NCBI RefSeq assembly: GCF_015390235.1
Contig: NZ_VUOH01000002.1
Span: 248,001-312,000 of the forward strand
Source of the DNA: Quadrisphaera sp. INWT6
GTDB taxonomy: Bacteria > Actinomycetota > Actinomycetes > Actinomycetales > Quadrisphaeraceae
Length of the DNA stretch: 64,000 nucleotides
Direction of reading: 5' to 3'
Positions 1 through 9,451 of this stretch are shown here, piece after piece. The notes beneath the pieces are model-generated. The model was not told the DNA's origin. It saw nothing but the letters and a program-made list of their open reading frames with translations, and made no database searches. The stretch's first letter is position 1. Each line of letters begins with the position of its first letter. A program made the translations under genes and the position numbers.

Positions 1-1061
1 CACTGGCCACGCCCCTCGCGGCGTCGGCCTGCTCCGCGGAGGGCGACGCCGGGCCGGCGCCGTCCAGCAGCACCGCCTCGAGCGCGCCGCAGCCCGCGCC
101 GTCCACCGCCAGCACTCCCCCCAGCCCGAGCGAGGTCGTCGTGCGCGTGCTCTCCGACCAGGCCTACGCCGAGCCCGTCGACGGCTCGGCCACGGCCCAC
201 CTGCTCGACCTGCACCTGCCCGACGGCGCCCCGGGCCCCTGGCCGGTGGTGCTCTTCCAGGCGGGCTCGGCGTTCCAGTCCGACGACACCAAGGGCGGCA
301 GCACCGACCTGTCCGGCGGCACCACCGCCGCGGGCCTCGCGCAGCGATGGGGGCCGCTCGGGTACGCCGTCGCCGGCATCAACGTGCGCAGCAGCGCCCA
401 GGCGCGGTTCCCCGCCCAGCTGCACGACGTGAAGGCCGCGGTCCGGTACCTGCGCTCGCGGGCCGACGAGCTCGGCCTCGACACCGACCGCGTCGTCACC
501 GCGGGCACCAGCAGCGGCGCCTGGGGCGCGGTCATGGCCGGGGTGGTGACGGGGGTGCCCGAGCTGGAGGGCGCGGACCTCGGCAACGCCGACCAGCGCA
601 GCGACGTCCAGGCCGTGGTCGACCTGTTCGGCCCGACGGCGTTCCTGCAGATGGACGCCCAGCGCCTGCCCGACGGCCAGGAGCACGACCCGGCCGGCTC
701 GCCGGAGTCGATGCTCATGGGGTTCCCGATCCAGTCGGACCCTGCCGCCACCGGCCGCGCCGACCCGACCGCGTACGTGGGTGCGGGCAGCCCTCCGGCG
801 TGGATCACCCACGGCACGGCCGACCCGAACGTCCCCCACCAGCAGTCCGAGCTGCTGTTCGCGGCCTACGAGCGGGCGGGCGCCACCGCGAGCCTGACCC
901 TGGTGCCCGGGGCCGGCCACACCGACAGCTACCTCAGCAGCGGCGCCCCCGACCGCCTGGTGAGGACGACGGCGGGCGGCACCACCACCGAGAGCGGCGA
1001 CCCCGACCCGACGTACGACGCGGTGCTCGCCTTCCTCCAGGAGCACCTGCGCCGGGGCTGA
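1..1061 (+). CDS. Secreted alpha/beta-hydrolase (esterase) lipoprotein, 5'-truncated by the window edge
   Basis: The reading frame is open from base 3, so the true start lies outside the window. The first visible residues, LATPLAASACSAEG, end in a lipobox-like ASAC, followed by a Ser/Pro/Ala-rich linker (about residues 12-45). This suggests a lipid-anchored extracellular enzyme; GTG at 141 is an internal codon, not the start. The body matches alpha/beta-hydrolase fold-3/BD-FAE esterases: nucleophile elbow GTSSG, acid in HGTADPNVPH, and histidine in GAGHTD. The usual HGGG oxyanion loop is replaced by QAGSAF, so the oxyanion hole may differ. It ends before a strong hairpin shared with the convergent amylase gene. 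Hydrolase fold is confident; substrate unknown. Confidence 0.8.
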   Translation, partial: LATPLAASACSAEGDAGPAPSSSTASSAPQPAPSTASTPPSPSEVVVRVLSDQAYAEPVDGSATAHLLDLHLPDGAPGPWPVVLFQAGSAFQSDDTKGGSTDLSGGTTAAGLAQRWGPLGYAVAGINVRSSAQARFPAQLHDVKAAVRYLRSRADELGLDTDRVVTAGTSSGAWGAVMAGVVTGVPELEGADLGNADQRSDVQAVVDLFGPTAFLQMDAQRLPDGQEHDPAGSPESMLMGFPIQSDPAATGRADPTAYVGAGSPPAWITHGTADPNVPHQQSELLFAAYERAGATASLTLVPGAGHTDSYLSSGAPDRLVRTTAGGTTTESGDPDPTYDAVLAFLQEHLRRG

Positions 1062-1071
1062 GCCGCTCCGC

Positions 1072-1121
1072 GGATGCGCCCCTTCGGGGTGATCGAGAGG
1101 TCACGGCGAAGGGGCGCATCC
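1072..1121. terminator. Bidirectional hairpin terminator between esterase and amylase genes
   Basis: Fifteen-base perfect inverted repeat: arms 1072-1086 (GGATGCGCCCCTTCG) and 1107-1121, with a 20-nt loop. It lies between two convergent genes, so it can terminate both transcripts. No long U tract follows, as is usual in high-GC actinobacteria. Confidence 0.7.
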
Positions 1122-1152
1122 CGAGAGCGCCCTGGGGCGCCCCCGGACGGGC

Positions 1153-2421
1153 TCACTCCGCGCCGAAGACCGCCGCCTCGTGGGGCCCCGTGCCGCCGAC
1201 CAGCAGCCGCTCCCCCGGGCGGACCACGACGTCGAGCGCCTCGTCGCCCAGGTTCAGCGCCACGGTGACGCCGCGCGCGCCGTCCTCGGGGTCGCTCGCG
1301 CGGTACACGAGCACGGGGTTCTCCAGCCGCTCCACCTCGACCCGCGCCCGCGCGAGCCAGGGGTGGCGTCGGCGCAGCCCGATGAGCTGCTGGTGCAGGG
1401 CGAAGACCGGCGCCCCGAGCGGCGAGAGCTCCGCCGGCGAGGCCGGGAAGGCGGGGCGCACGGCGTCGTCACCACCGGCGCGCTCCTCCTTGACCCCGCG
1501 GAAGGCGTGGTCGTCACCGGCGTAGACCGCCGGCACGCCGCCGACCGTGAACAGCACCGCGAGCGCGTGGGCGAGGTGGCGCTCGTCGTGCAGCTGCGAG
1601 GCGATGCGGGTGGTGTCGTGGTTGCCGAGGAACGTGGTGGGCAGGAAGCGCTGGAGCAGCTCCCCGTGGTGGCGCAGCTCCCACTCCAGCTCGAACAGGT
1701 TGGCGTCGTTGAGGCTGCTCCAGACGGCCTTCCACAGCCGGTACTGCGTGACCGAGTCGAAGCCCGACTCCTCCACGAAGGCGGCGTAGTCGCCGTGGAT
1801 CACCTCGCCCAGCAGCCACGCGTGGGGGTGGCTCTCGCGGACCGCGTCGCTCACCGCGCGCCAGAAGGAGGTCGGGACGGCGTAGGCGGCGTCCATGCGC
1901 CACCCGTCGACGCCCGCGTCGAGCCAGTGCCGCACCACCTCGACGACGTGCTCGAGCACGGCGGGGTGGCCGTGGTCGAGTGCCACCAGCTGGTGGTGGC
2001 CCTCGAAGACGGCCCAGCCGTCGTCGCGGGCGGGGTCGCGGCGGAACCAGGCCGCCGACCCGGCGTCGCCCGCGAGCGCGGCGCGGAAGCGGGGGTGCGA
2101 GCGGCCGACGTGGTGGAAGACGCCGTCGAGGACCACGTGCACGCCGCGGGCGTGGGCCTGCTCGACGAGGTGGCGCAGGTCGGCCTCGTCGCCGAGGCGG
2201 GGGTCGACGCGCAGGTGGTCGCGGGTGTCGTAGCCGTGGGTCTCGCTGTCGAAGACCGGGCCGAGCTGCAGGGCGTTGGCGCCGAGGGCCACGAGGTGGT
2301 CGAGCCAGCCCTCGACGTGCGCCAGCCGGTGGGTCACGGGGGCGTCGCCGGGGTTCTCCGCCTCCGCGCCGGTGAACCCCAGCGGGAAGGCGTGCCAGAT
2401 GACGGTGTCCTGCGGGCGCAC
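1153..2421 (-). CDS. Alpha-amylase family (GH13) glycoside hydrolase
   Basis: Predicted cytoplasmic enzyme of 422 residues (no signal peptide) acting on alpha-glucans. The four GH13 conserved regions are present: DGVFHH (region I), GWRMDAA with the Asp nucleophile (II), LLGEVIHGD with the acid/base Glu (III) and FLGNHDTTR (IV). It is short for an amylase, with a (beta/alpha)8 core and one small C-terminal beta domain. I start at GTG 2421, giving VRPQDTVIWHAF, because the longer open frame upstream is low-complexity and overlaps the divergent MFS gene. A -10-like TAGCGT (2429-2434 on the minus strand) ends 7 nt before this GTG, fitting a leaderless mRNA. Specificity (amylase, cyclomaltodextrinase or glucosidase) cannot be read from the sequence. 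Confidence 0.85.
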   Translation of the reverse strand: MRPQDTVIWHAFPLGFTGAEAENPGDAPVTHRLAHVEGWLDHLVALGANALQLGPVFDSETHGYDTRDHLRVDPRLGDEADLRHLVEQAHARGVHVVLDGVFHHVGRSHPRFRAALAGDAGSAAWFRRDPARDDGWAVFEGHHQLVALDHGHPAVLEHVVEVVRHWLDAGVDGWRMDAAYAVPTSFWRAVSDAVRESHPHAWLLGEVIHGDYAAFVEESGFDSVTQYRLWKAVWSSLNDANLFELEWELRHHGELLQRFLPTTFLGNHDTTRIASQLHDERHLAHALAVLFTVGGVPAVYAGDDHAFRGVKEERAGGDDAVRPAFPASPAELSPLGAPVFALHQQLIGLRRRHPWLARARVEVERLENPVLVYRASDPEDGARGVTVALNLGDEALDVVVRPGERLLVGGTGPHEAAVFGAE

Positions 2422-2522
2422 CTGATCGACGCTAGCCGTCGGGAAGACAGCGGGCCCCCCGAGCGCTGCACGCTCCGGTGACCCGAGGAGGGTCTCCGCC
2501 CGCACGCTCCGGAAGGCCCTCC

Positions 2523-4046
2523 ATGACCGACGTCTCCGCCCGCCCGACCAGCGGGAGCGGAGCCGCCGAGGGCCCCGCGGCCCCGGCCTCCCCCGCCCTC
2601 GCGACCGCCGTCGAGACCGCACCGTCATCCGGCTGCTGCTGGTGGCGGCGTTCGTCGTCATCCTCAACGAGACGGTCATGGGGGTGGCGATCCCCCACCT
2701 CATGGGTGACCTCGGCATCACCGCCACCGCGGCGCAGTGGCTGACCACGGGCTTCCTGCTGACGATGGCCGTCGTCATCCCCGTCACCGGGTTCCTGCTG
2801 CAGCGGGTGCGCTCGCGGGTGCTCTACCTGACGGCGATGTCGCTGTTCACGGCCGGCACGGCCCTCGCGGTGGTGGCGCCGGGCTTCGAGGTGCTCCTGG
2901 TGGCGCGCGTCATCCAGGCCAGCGGGACGGCGATCATGATGCCGCTGCTCATCACCACGGTGATGACGCTGGTGCCGCCGGCGGTCCGCGGCCGGACCAT
3001 GGGCAACATCTCGGTGGTCATCGCCGTGGCGCCCGCCATCGGCCCGACCATCTCCGGCCTGGTGCTAGAGCACCTGAGCTGGCGCTTCCTGTTCGTGGTG
3101 GTGCTGCCGGTCGCCGTCGCCGTGCTGGTCCTGGGCGCGCGCCGCATGCGCGACGTCACCGAGCCCCGCGCGACCCGCCTGGACGTGCTCAGCGTCGTCC
3201 TGTCGGCCGTCGGCTTCGGCGGCCTGGTCTACGGGCTCTCGCACCTGGGCGAGGTCGGCGGCTCGGGGGTGGCCGTGAGCGCCGCCTCGATCGCCGTCGG
3301 CGTCGTGGTGACGGGGCTGTTCGTGCTCCGGCAGCTGCAGCTGCAGCGCCGCGGTGACGACCCGGCCCGCCCCGGCGTCCTGCTCGACCTGCGGACCTTC
3401 CGCACCCCCGTCTTCGCGGTGTCCGTGGTCATGTTCGTGGTGAGCATGATGGCGCTGTTCGGCACGATCATCCTGCTGCCGCTGCTGATGCAGACCGTGC
3501 TCGGGCTGTCGGTGCTCACCAGCGGGCTGCTCCTGCTGCCGGGCGGCCTGGTGATGGGGCTGGCGGCCCCCCACGTGGGCCGCGCCTACGACCGCGTCGG
3601 GCCGCGCCCGCTGCTCGTCCCGGGCACGGCGCTGGTCGCGGCGGTGCTGTGGACCATGACGGTCGTGGTCAGCACGACGACGCCGTGGTGGCTGCTCCTC
3701 GCGCTGCACGTGGCGCTCTCGGCGGGGCTGGCGCTGGTGTTCACCGCCGCTGTTCACCGCCAGCCTGGGGTCGCTGCCACCGCACCTGTACTCCCACGGC
3801 TCGGCCGTGGTGAGCACCGTGCAGCAGGTGGCGGCCGCAGCGGGCATCGCGCTGTTCGTGGCGACGATGACGGCCGTGGCCGCCTCCGGGGTGGCCGGCG
3901 GCGCCGAGCCGGTGGCCGCGACGGCCGACGGGATCGCCACCGCGCTGCTCATCGGGGCGGTGGTCGCGTCGCTCGCCGTCGTGACGGCGTTCTTCGTCCG
4001 CGGGAGCGCGCAGCCCGACGGCGAGCGGGTCGTCGCGGCGCACTGA
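2523..4046 (+). pseudogene. DHA2-type MFS drug exporter with two compensating frameshifts
   Basis: Encodes a 14-TM proton-driven multidrug exporter of the EmrB/QacA class. It starts at ATG 2523 behind GGAAGG (MTDVSARPTSGSG). The frame breaks near 2621-2625, where one base seems missing: CCGTC where CCGGTC would give APVIRLLLVAA. It continues through AVVILNETVMGVAIPHL-like TM1 and the motif RVIQASGTAIMMPLL, then breaks again near 3741-3757, where one base seems extra around a duplicated TTCACCGCC. The last frame, ending at 4046, carries the typical STVQQVAAAAGIALF helix. The coding sequence is otherwise intact and the two shifts cancel. It may be a recent pseudogene, but an assembly error is more likely. 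Divergent from the amylase gene. Confidence 0.75.
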
Positions 4047-4098
4047 GCACCACGGCGAGGAGGACCCGCCCAGGGCCTGGTAGAGTTCTTCTCGCTAC

Positions 4099-4174
<76 letters not shown>

Positions 4175-4179
4175 GCACG

Positions 4180-4214
4180 GAGGGTCCCGGTCAGCTCAGG
4201 CTGCCGGGGCCCTC
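4180..4214. terminator. Hairpin between tRNA-Lys and the convergent GGDEF-EAL gene
   Basis: Arms GAGGGTCCCGG (4180-4190) and CCGGGGCCCTC (4204-4214) pair over 11 bases with one G-U, starting 6 nt after the tRNA CCA. It overlaps the last codons of the convergent minus-strand gene, so it may end transcription from both sides. Confidence 0.55.
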
Positions 4215-6605
4215 AGTCGTCCTCCGGCCCGTCGCGCCCGGCGTGCTCAGCTCGCCCGTGGCGGGTCCGGCGGCGGCCCGCCGCGCCAGCACCCACGCCC
4301 GGAGGTCCTCGCCGGCCATCGCCGGGGCGTGCAGCCACCCCTGCGACTCGTCGCACCCCAGCGCGGCCAGGTGCCGCAGCGTCGCGGCGTCCTCCACGCC
4401 CTCGGCCACGACCCGCATCCCCAGGGCGTGGGCCAGGTCGACGGTGCTGGCGGTGATGGCGGCCGCGCGCGGGTCGCGGAGCAGCAGCGCGGTGAACGAC
4501 CTGTCCAGCTTCAGCTCGGTGGGGCGCAGCCGCTGCAGCCGCGCCAGCGACGACCACCCGGTGCCGAAGTCGTCGATGCTGGTCCCCACGCCCAGCTCCG
4601 CGAGGTCGGCGAGGACCTGCGCGGCGCGGTCGTCGTCGTCGTCGAGCTCGGCCTCGGTCACCTCCAGCACCAGGCGGTCGGCGGGGACGCCGTGCCGCAG
4701 GAGCAGCTCGGCCACCTCCGCCGGCAGCGACGGGTCGGCGAGGTCACCGGCGGAGACGTTCGCGCTCACGCGCAGGTCCAGGCCAGCGGCTCGCCAGCGG
4801 GCGGACTGGGCCACCGCCTGGCGCAGCACCTCGGAGGTGACGGCGCGCAGCAGGCCGTGCTCGGCGGCGACCGGGAGGAACTCCGCCGGCCCCAGCAGGC
4901 CGCGCTCGGGGTGCCGCCACCGCACGAGCGCCTCGACGCCGACGACCTCCCCGCCGTCGACGCGCAGCTGCGGCTGGTGGTGGAGCACCAGCTCGCCGAC
5001 CTCCAGCGCGCGCCGCAGCTCCTCCGCCGTCTGCAGCCCCGGCTCGGGCCTGCCGTGCAGCGCGGCGTCGAAGAGCTGCGCCCCGCCGCCGGAGCGCTTG
5101 GCGGCGTACATCGCGGCGTCGGCGCACCGCAGCAGGTCGGTGACGGGGTCCTCGGCGGCGCTCGCGGCACCGCCGTCACCAGCGGCACCGCCGGGCGGGT
5201 GCACCGCCACCCCGGCGCTGCACCCGACGTGCACGGTGGAGGCACCCAGCTCGTAGGCGGGTGCCAGGGCCTCCACCAGGGCCTCGCTCCAGGCCCCGGC
5301 CGCCCCGAGGGCGTCGGGGTGGGGCGGCAGCAGCACGACGACGGCGAACTCGTCGCCACCGAGCCTGCCCGCGACGGCGACCGCCGGGCCGCGGACCAGC
5401 GGCGTGCGGACCCCCTCCAGCCGGCGCGCCACCTGCACCAGCAGCGCGTCACCCGCGGCGTGGCCGAGGCCGTCGTTGACCTCCTTGAACCTGTCGAGGT
5501 CCAGCAGCGCGACCGCGAACGGGGTCCGCGCGCCGTGCAGGTTCGCGACCGCCCGCAGCACCCCCCGCCGGTTGGCGAGGCCGGTGAGCTCGTCGGTCAC
5601 GGCCTCGCGCCGGGTGGCGTCGAGCTGGGACAGCTCGGTGATGTTGAGCAGCAGGCGGGTGGCGGCGCCCGCGGCCCCGAGGCCACCGGCCAGGAGCACC
5701 CAGGGGTCCGTGGCACCGCTCCCCGCCAGCACGAGCAGCCCGTCGGCGCAGACGACCAGCAGCGCCAGCAGGAGGACGCCGTAGGCGCCGACGGTGGCCG
5801 AGACGCCGTCGACGGTCAGGGGCACCGCGACCGTCCGCGACGCGACCGCGGCCAGCGCCACGCACAGCGCGGCCAGCCCGAGCCAGGCGCCCGTGCCCGG
5901 GACCGGTGAGCCCGTCTCGGTGCCGACCGCCAGGCACCCGCCCCCCACCAGCGCGGCGACGCAGCCGACCACGAAGAGCCAGGCCGCGCGGTCCCGGCCG
6001 CCGCCGGCGGTCACGGCCGTGGACAGCACCGTGCCCGTGAGCACGACCGCGGCCGCCCCGGAGGCGAGCACGGGCTGCAGCTGCCACCACGGCAGGTCGA
6101 GCGACGAGGGCACGAGGCTCCCGACGGCGAGCCCCAGCAGCGCCTGGCCCGTCAGGACGGCGCTGACCGCGTTGAGCAGGTCACCCGGGTCTCCGGAGTG
6201 GGTGCGGGTGAGGTTCCACCGCACGAAGGCGCTGTAGACCACGAGCGAGGTGGCGAGCACCGCGAGCGCCAGGGGCAGCAGCGGGAGCGCTCCGCCCGCG
6301 CCCAGGCCGGTGAGCACGGGGTGCGCCACCAGCGCCGCCCCGGCGACGACCACGAACAGGGCCACCGCCCGCCACAGGCGCCGGTCGGCCCCGCCGCGGC
6401 GCACCCGGGCGAGGACCAGGGCGCTCGCGACGAGCCAGACAGCGGCCCACGAGGCGGTCCGGGCGAGGGCGGACCGCTCGGCGGGGGCGTCGGCCACCAG
6501 GAGCCAGAGGACCCCCAGGGCCAGCAGACCCACCAGGCCGGCGCGCCCCGCTCGTCCGCTCCCCCACGGCCTCCGGCGTCGCGCAGTCCGAGCGGTGCTC
6601 TCCAC
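4191..6605 (-). CDS. Membrane-bound GGDEF-EAL dual-domain cyclic-di-GMP enzyme
   Basis: The 804-residue protein has about 9-10 hydrophobic segments in residues 20-310, forming a membrane sensor region. A diguanylate cyclase domain follows, with intact RLGGDEF at about residue 416, then a phosphodiesterase domain with EALVRW (about 558), DDFGTG (about 677) and LKLDRSF. The key residues of both activities look intact, so the protein could make and degrade c-di-GMP. I see no RxxD inhibitory site just before GGDEF, so product inhibition may be absent. It is a single gene, convergent with tRNA-Lys and downstream of an AT-poor 128-bp gap. The signal sensed by the membrane region is unknown. Confidence 0.9.
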   Translation of the reverse strand: MESTARTARRRRPWGSGRAGRAGLVGLLALGVLWLLVADAPAERSALARTASWAAVWLVASALVLARVRRGGADRRLWRAVALFVVVAGAALVAHPVLTGLGAGGALPLLPLALAVLATSLVVYSAFVRWNLTRTHSGDPGDLLNAVSAVLTGQALLGLAVGSLVPSSLDLPWWQLQPVLASGAAAVVLTGTVLSTAVTAGGGRDRAAWLFVVGCVAALVGGGCLAVGTETGSPVPGTGAWLGLAALCVALAAVASRTVAVPLTVDGVSATVGAYGVLLLALLVVCADGLLVLAGSGATDPWVLLAGGLGAAGAATRLLLNITELSQLDATRREAVTDELTGLANRRGVLRAVANLHGARTPFAVALLDLDRFKEVNDGLGHAAGDALLVQVARRLEGVRTPLVRGPAVAVAGRLGGDEFAVVVLLPPHPDALGAAGAWSEALVEALAPAYELGASTVHVGCSAGVAVHPPGGAAGDGGAASAAEDPVTDLLRCADAAMYAAKRSGGGAQLFDAALHGRPEPGLQTAEELRRALEVGELVLHHQPQLRVDGGEVVGVEALVRWRHPERGLLGPAEFLPVAAEHGLLRAVTSEVLRQAVAQSARWRAAGLDLRVSANVSAGDLADPSLPAEVAELLLRHGVPADRLVLEVTEAELDDDDDRAAQVLADLAELGVGTSIDDFGTGWSSLARLQRLRPTELKLDRSFTALLLRDPRAAAITASTVDLAHALGMRVVAEGVEDAATLRHLAALGCDESQGWLHAPAMAGEDLRAWVLARRAAAGPATGELSTPGATGRRTTEGPGSLS

Positions 6606-6733
6606 GTGGTGCCTCCCCCTGGACCCACCCCCGCGGGTCCTGCGCCTGTCATCGGCTCACGAGGTGGTTGGGTTGAGCAACCTCACGGGAGGAGGAGGCC
6701 GGGGACCGGGGCCGGTCCCGGGTCAGTCCAGGG

Positions 6734-8047
6734 TCAGCGGGGCCGCAGCCGCAGCCGCAGCCCCCCGCGGGGGCGCAGGGTGACCAGCGCCTCCAGCACC
6801 GGCTCGTCACCCGGCACCGGGTCGACGCGGCGGTCGCGCAGGAGCGCCGCGAGCACGAGCACCGCCTCGGTCAGCGCGAAGTCGCGCCCGATGCAGAGCC
6901 GGGCGCCGGCCCCGAAGGGGAGGTAGGAGCCGCGAGGCACCTCGGGCCCCTCCCCCGTGAACCGACCCGGGTCGAAGCGCTCCGGGTCGGGGTGGACGTC
7001 GGCGCGCCGCTGCAGCAGCCACGGGCTGACGATGACGAGCGTGCCCGCCGGCACCGCGACGCCGTCCACGACGTCGTCGCTCTCCGCGCGCCGCGTCACC
7101 ACCCAGGCGGGCGGGTACAGGCGCAGGGACTCGTCGACGACCGCGCGGGTCCAGGGCAGGTCGCGCAGGTCCTCCCAGGTCGGGGCCCGGTGTCCCGCGC
7201 CCGACCCGGCACCCCCCTCGGCGCCGAGGACGGCGTCGAGCTCGGCGTGCAGGCGCTCCTGCGCCGCGGGGTTCCGGGCGAGCAGGTCGAGGGTCCAGGT
7301 GAGGCAGGAGGCCACCGTCTCGTGGCCGGCGATGACCATCGTGACCAGCTCGGCGCGCACCGACTCCGGGGGCAGGCGGCCCTCGTCGACAGCGCGCAGC
7401 AGCAGGCCGAGCAGGTCGTCGCCGAGGTCGCCCGCGGCGCGGCGGCGGGCCACCACCCGGGCGACCACCTCGTCCATGACGGCGTTCGCCCGCGCCAGGC
7501 GGCGCTTGGCCGGGGTGGGCAGCCAGCCGGGCAGCGGGGTGCGGGCGCGTCCGATGACCACCTCGAGCGCCTCCAGCACGGCGGCGACCACCCGCTCGCC
7601 GTCGGCGGTGACGTCACCGCCGAAGAGGGTGCGCCCCACCACCTCGAGGGTGGCCTGCAGGACGGCGGCGTCGACGTCGACGACCTCGCCCTCGACGGCG
7701 GCGCGGGCCCGCACGCGCTCGGCGGCGGCCACGGACTGCTCCGCGACGGCGGCCAGGCCCGAGCGGTGGAACGCGGGCTGGGCCACCCGGCGCGCCTCGC
7801 GCCAGGCGCTGCCGTCGCTGGTCAGCAGGCCGCTGCCGGTGACCAGCGACAGCGCGCCGTACTGGACCGTCGCCTTCGACCACGCCCCGGCGTTCTCCAC
7901 CAGCACCCGCCGCGCGCCCGCGGTGGTGCCCACCAGCAGCACCGGGGTCTTCGGCATCGGGAAGGCGACGTGGTCGCCGAAGCGCGCCGCGGTGCGCTCC
8001 AGGTAGGCCAGCGGGTCGCGGCGGATGGAGAGCAGGTCGCGCAGCAT
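6734..8047 (-). CDS. Cytochrome P450
   Basis: Soluble heme monooxygenase, about 437 residues. Diagnostic motifs: I-helix AGHET (about residue 239), K-helix ESLR in DESLRLYPP (about 303), and heme loop FGAGARLCIG with axial Cys near residue 384. The start is uncertain. The family-typical N-terminus resembles TVLDAPGPLPRDM, which lies just upstream of ATG 8047, but no ATG or GTG is available between that ATG and the end of the upstream GroES-like gene. A rare start codon or translation continuing from the upstream gene is possible. The gene lies about 80 bp after groES and no ferredoxin or reductase gene is adjacent, so redox partners must be elsewhere. Substrate unknown. Confidence 0.88.
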   Translation of the reverse strand: MLRDLLSIRRDPLAYLERTAARFGDHVAFPMPKTPVLLVGTTAGARRVLVENAGAWSKATVQYGALSLVTGSGLLTSDGSAWREARRVAQPAFHRSGLAAVAEQSVAAAERVRARAAVEGEVVDVDAAVLQATLEVVGRTLFGGDVTADGERVVAAVLEALEVVIGRARTPLPGWLPTPAKRRLARANAVMDEVVARVVARRRAAGDLGDDLLGLLLRAVDEGRLPPESVRAELVTMVIAGHETVASCLTWTLDLLARNPAAQERLHAELDAVLGAEGGAGSGAGHRAPTWEDLRDLPWTRAVVDESLRLYPPAWVVTRRAESDDVVDGVAVPAGTLVIVSPWLLQRRADVHPDPERFDPGRFTGEGPEVPRGSYLPFGAGARLCIGRDFALTEAVLVLAALLRDRRVDPVPGDEPVLEALVTLRPRGGLRLRLRPR

Positions 8048-8127
8048 GTCGCGCGGCAGCGGCCCCGGGGCGTCGAGGACGGTGTACCGGGCGTTGGGCC
8101 GCGGGGCGGCGGACGGCTGGCCGGCGC

Positions 8128-8526
8128 TCAGAGGTACAGCCCGGTCGAGCCGGCCTCGACGCGGGGTGCGGCCACCGCGTGCAGGTCGCGCTCGCGCAGC
8201 AGCACGTACTCGCGCCCCGACAGCTCGACCTCGGCGCGGTCCTCGGGGTCGAAGAGCACGCGGTCGCCCAGGCGCACCTGGCGCACGTGCTGGCCGGTGG
8301 CCGCCACCTCGCCCCACGACAGGCGCTTTCCCACCGCGGCGGTGGCCGGGATCAGGATGCCGGCGCCGGAGCGGCGCTCGCCCGCCTCGACGTCGGTGGC
8401 GACGAGCACGCGGTCGTGCAGCATGCGGATCGGGAGCCTGGCGTCACCGGTCGAGCCGCTGGTCGCACCGCTGCTCGCAGGGGCAGCGGGGGCGCTGGTG
8501 GGGGTGCTGTCGGCCGACGTGCTCAC
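8128..8526 (-). CDS. GroES-like (Cpn10) co-chaperone paralogue
   Basis: 132 residues. The C-terminal 100 align with the Cpn10 fold: RMLHDRVLVATDVEAGERRSG, the mobile-loop region SGAGILIP, GDRVLFDPEDRAEVELSG and YVLLRERD. The N-terminus carries about 30 extra Ser/Thr/Ala/Pro-rich residues not found in standard 95-100-residue GroES, and the C-terminus is also longer. No GroEL gene is nearby, and the gene instead precedes a P450. A TAGCGT -10 box (8535-8540, minus strand) ends 8 nt before GTG 8526, indicating a leaderless transcript. It is probably a secondary GroES-like protein rather than the main groES of the cell. Confidence 0.8.
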   Translation of the reverse strand: MSTSADSTPTSAPAAPASSGATSGSTGDARLPIRMLHDRVLVATDVEAGERRSGAGILIPATAAVGKRLSWGEVAATGQHVRQVRLGDRVLFDPEDRAEVELSGREYVLLRERDLHAVAAPRVEAGSTGLYL

Positions 8527-8592
8527 GGCGCCCGACGCTACCCGCTGCGCCTCGGCCGGGACCCGGCCGAGGCGCAGCGGTGGGGACGGACC

Positions 8593-8862
8593 TCAGTGCC
8601 TGCGGCGGACCGCGAGCCCGGTGAACAGGCCGACCACCGCGACCACGGCGCCGCCGACGGCGGCGACCCGCTCGACGCGCAGCGCGCCGTCGGAGTCGAG
8701 CACGAGCTCCTTGGCCTTGGCCTGCGCAGAGGCGACGCCCTGCTGGGCGAGGGCCTTGGGGGCGACGCGGGCGGCGAGCTCGTCGACCGTGGCCGCGAGG
8801 TGCTGCTGGTGGAGGCTGATCTCGCGCTCGAGGCGCGCGGGCTCGTCGGGCGGGACGCTCAT
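8593..8862 (-). CDS. DUF3618 small membrane protein
   Basis: 89 residues from ATG 8862, chosen because a TAGCGT box (8870-8875, minus strand) lies exactly 7 nt upstream and the longer upstream frame would overlap the divergent peroxiredoxin promoter. The N-terminal half is an amphipathic helix typical of DUF3618 (LEREISLHQQHLAATVDELA, VAPKALAQQG). Near the C-terminus is a single TM segment (AAVGGAVVAVVGLFTGLAV) followed by RRRH. Function unknown; the family is common beside stress-related actinobacterial genes. Confidence 0.8.
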   Translation of the reverse strand: MSVPPDEPARLEREISLHQQHLAATVDELAARVAPKALAQQGVASAQAKAKELVLDSDGALRVERVAAVGGAVVAVVGLFTGLAVRRRH

Positions 8863-8941
8863 GGACCGGACGCTAGTGCCCCGCGCGCGGCTCAGCAGCC
8901 CCAGGCCGCCGGACGGGGGCACCGGCACTAGCCTGACGGCC

Positions 8942-9412
8942 GTGTCCGATCGTCTCGAGCCGGGTGACCTCGCCCCGGACTTCACCCTCCCGGCGACGCA
9001 CGGCGGCAGCTGGCAGCTCTCCGAGCACCGCGGCCGCTCCGTGGTCGTGTACTTCTACCCCGCCGCCGGCACGCCGGGCTGCACCACGCAGGCCTGCGAC
9101 TTCCGCGACAACCTCGCCTCGCTGACCGCGGCGGGCTTCGACGTGGTCGGCGTCTCGCCCGACCCGCTGCCGAAGCTCGAGAGCTGGGTGGCCGAGGAGC
9201 AGCTGCCCTTCCCGCTCGCCAGCGACACCGAGCGCGGCGTCATCGAGCGCTACGGCGCCTGGGGCGAGAAGACGATGTACGGGCGCACCACCACGGGCCT
9301 GCTGCGCTCCACGGTCGTGGTCGACCCCGAGGGCGTGGTGCGCAGCGCCAGCTACAACGTCAAGGCCACCGGTCACGTGGCCCGGCTCCGCAAGGAGCTC
9401 GGCATCGACTGA
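8942..9412 (+). CDS. bcp: Peroxiredoxin of the BCP/PrxQ type
   Basis: Thiol peroxidase that reduces hydroperoxides with thioredoxin-type electron donors. In its 156 residues the motif YPAAGTPGCTTQAC carries peroxidatic Cys47 and resolving Cys52, the CX4C spacing of atypical 2-Cys BCP enzymes. GTG 8942 is chosen because TAGCCT (8929-8934) ends 7 nt before it, so translation is probably leaderless. It is divergent from the DUF3618 gene, whose own -10 box is only about 55 bp away. tRNA-Leu follows 40 bp downstream. Confidence 0.92.
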   Translation: MSDRLEPGDLAPDFTLPATHGGSWQLSEHRGRSVVVYFYPAAGTPGCTTQACDFRDNLASLTAAGFDVVGVSPDPLPKLESWVAEEQLPFPLASDTERGVIERYGAWGEKTMYGRTTTGLLRSTVVVDPEGVVRSASYNVKATGHVARLRKELGID

Positions 9413-9451
9413 CGGGCCGGCCGACAGCGGCGGCCCCCGGGCCGCGCGCCA

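Noticed and set aside
3065..3952. Long minus-strand open frame rich in His/Gln/Arg opposite the MFS gene
   Set aside because: Low-complexity composition typical of antisense frames in GC-rich DNA; the MFS frames on the plus strand show conserved motifs.
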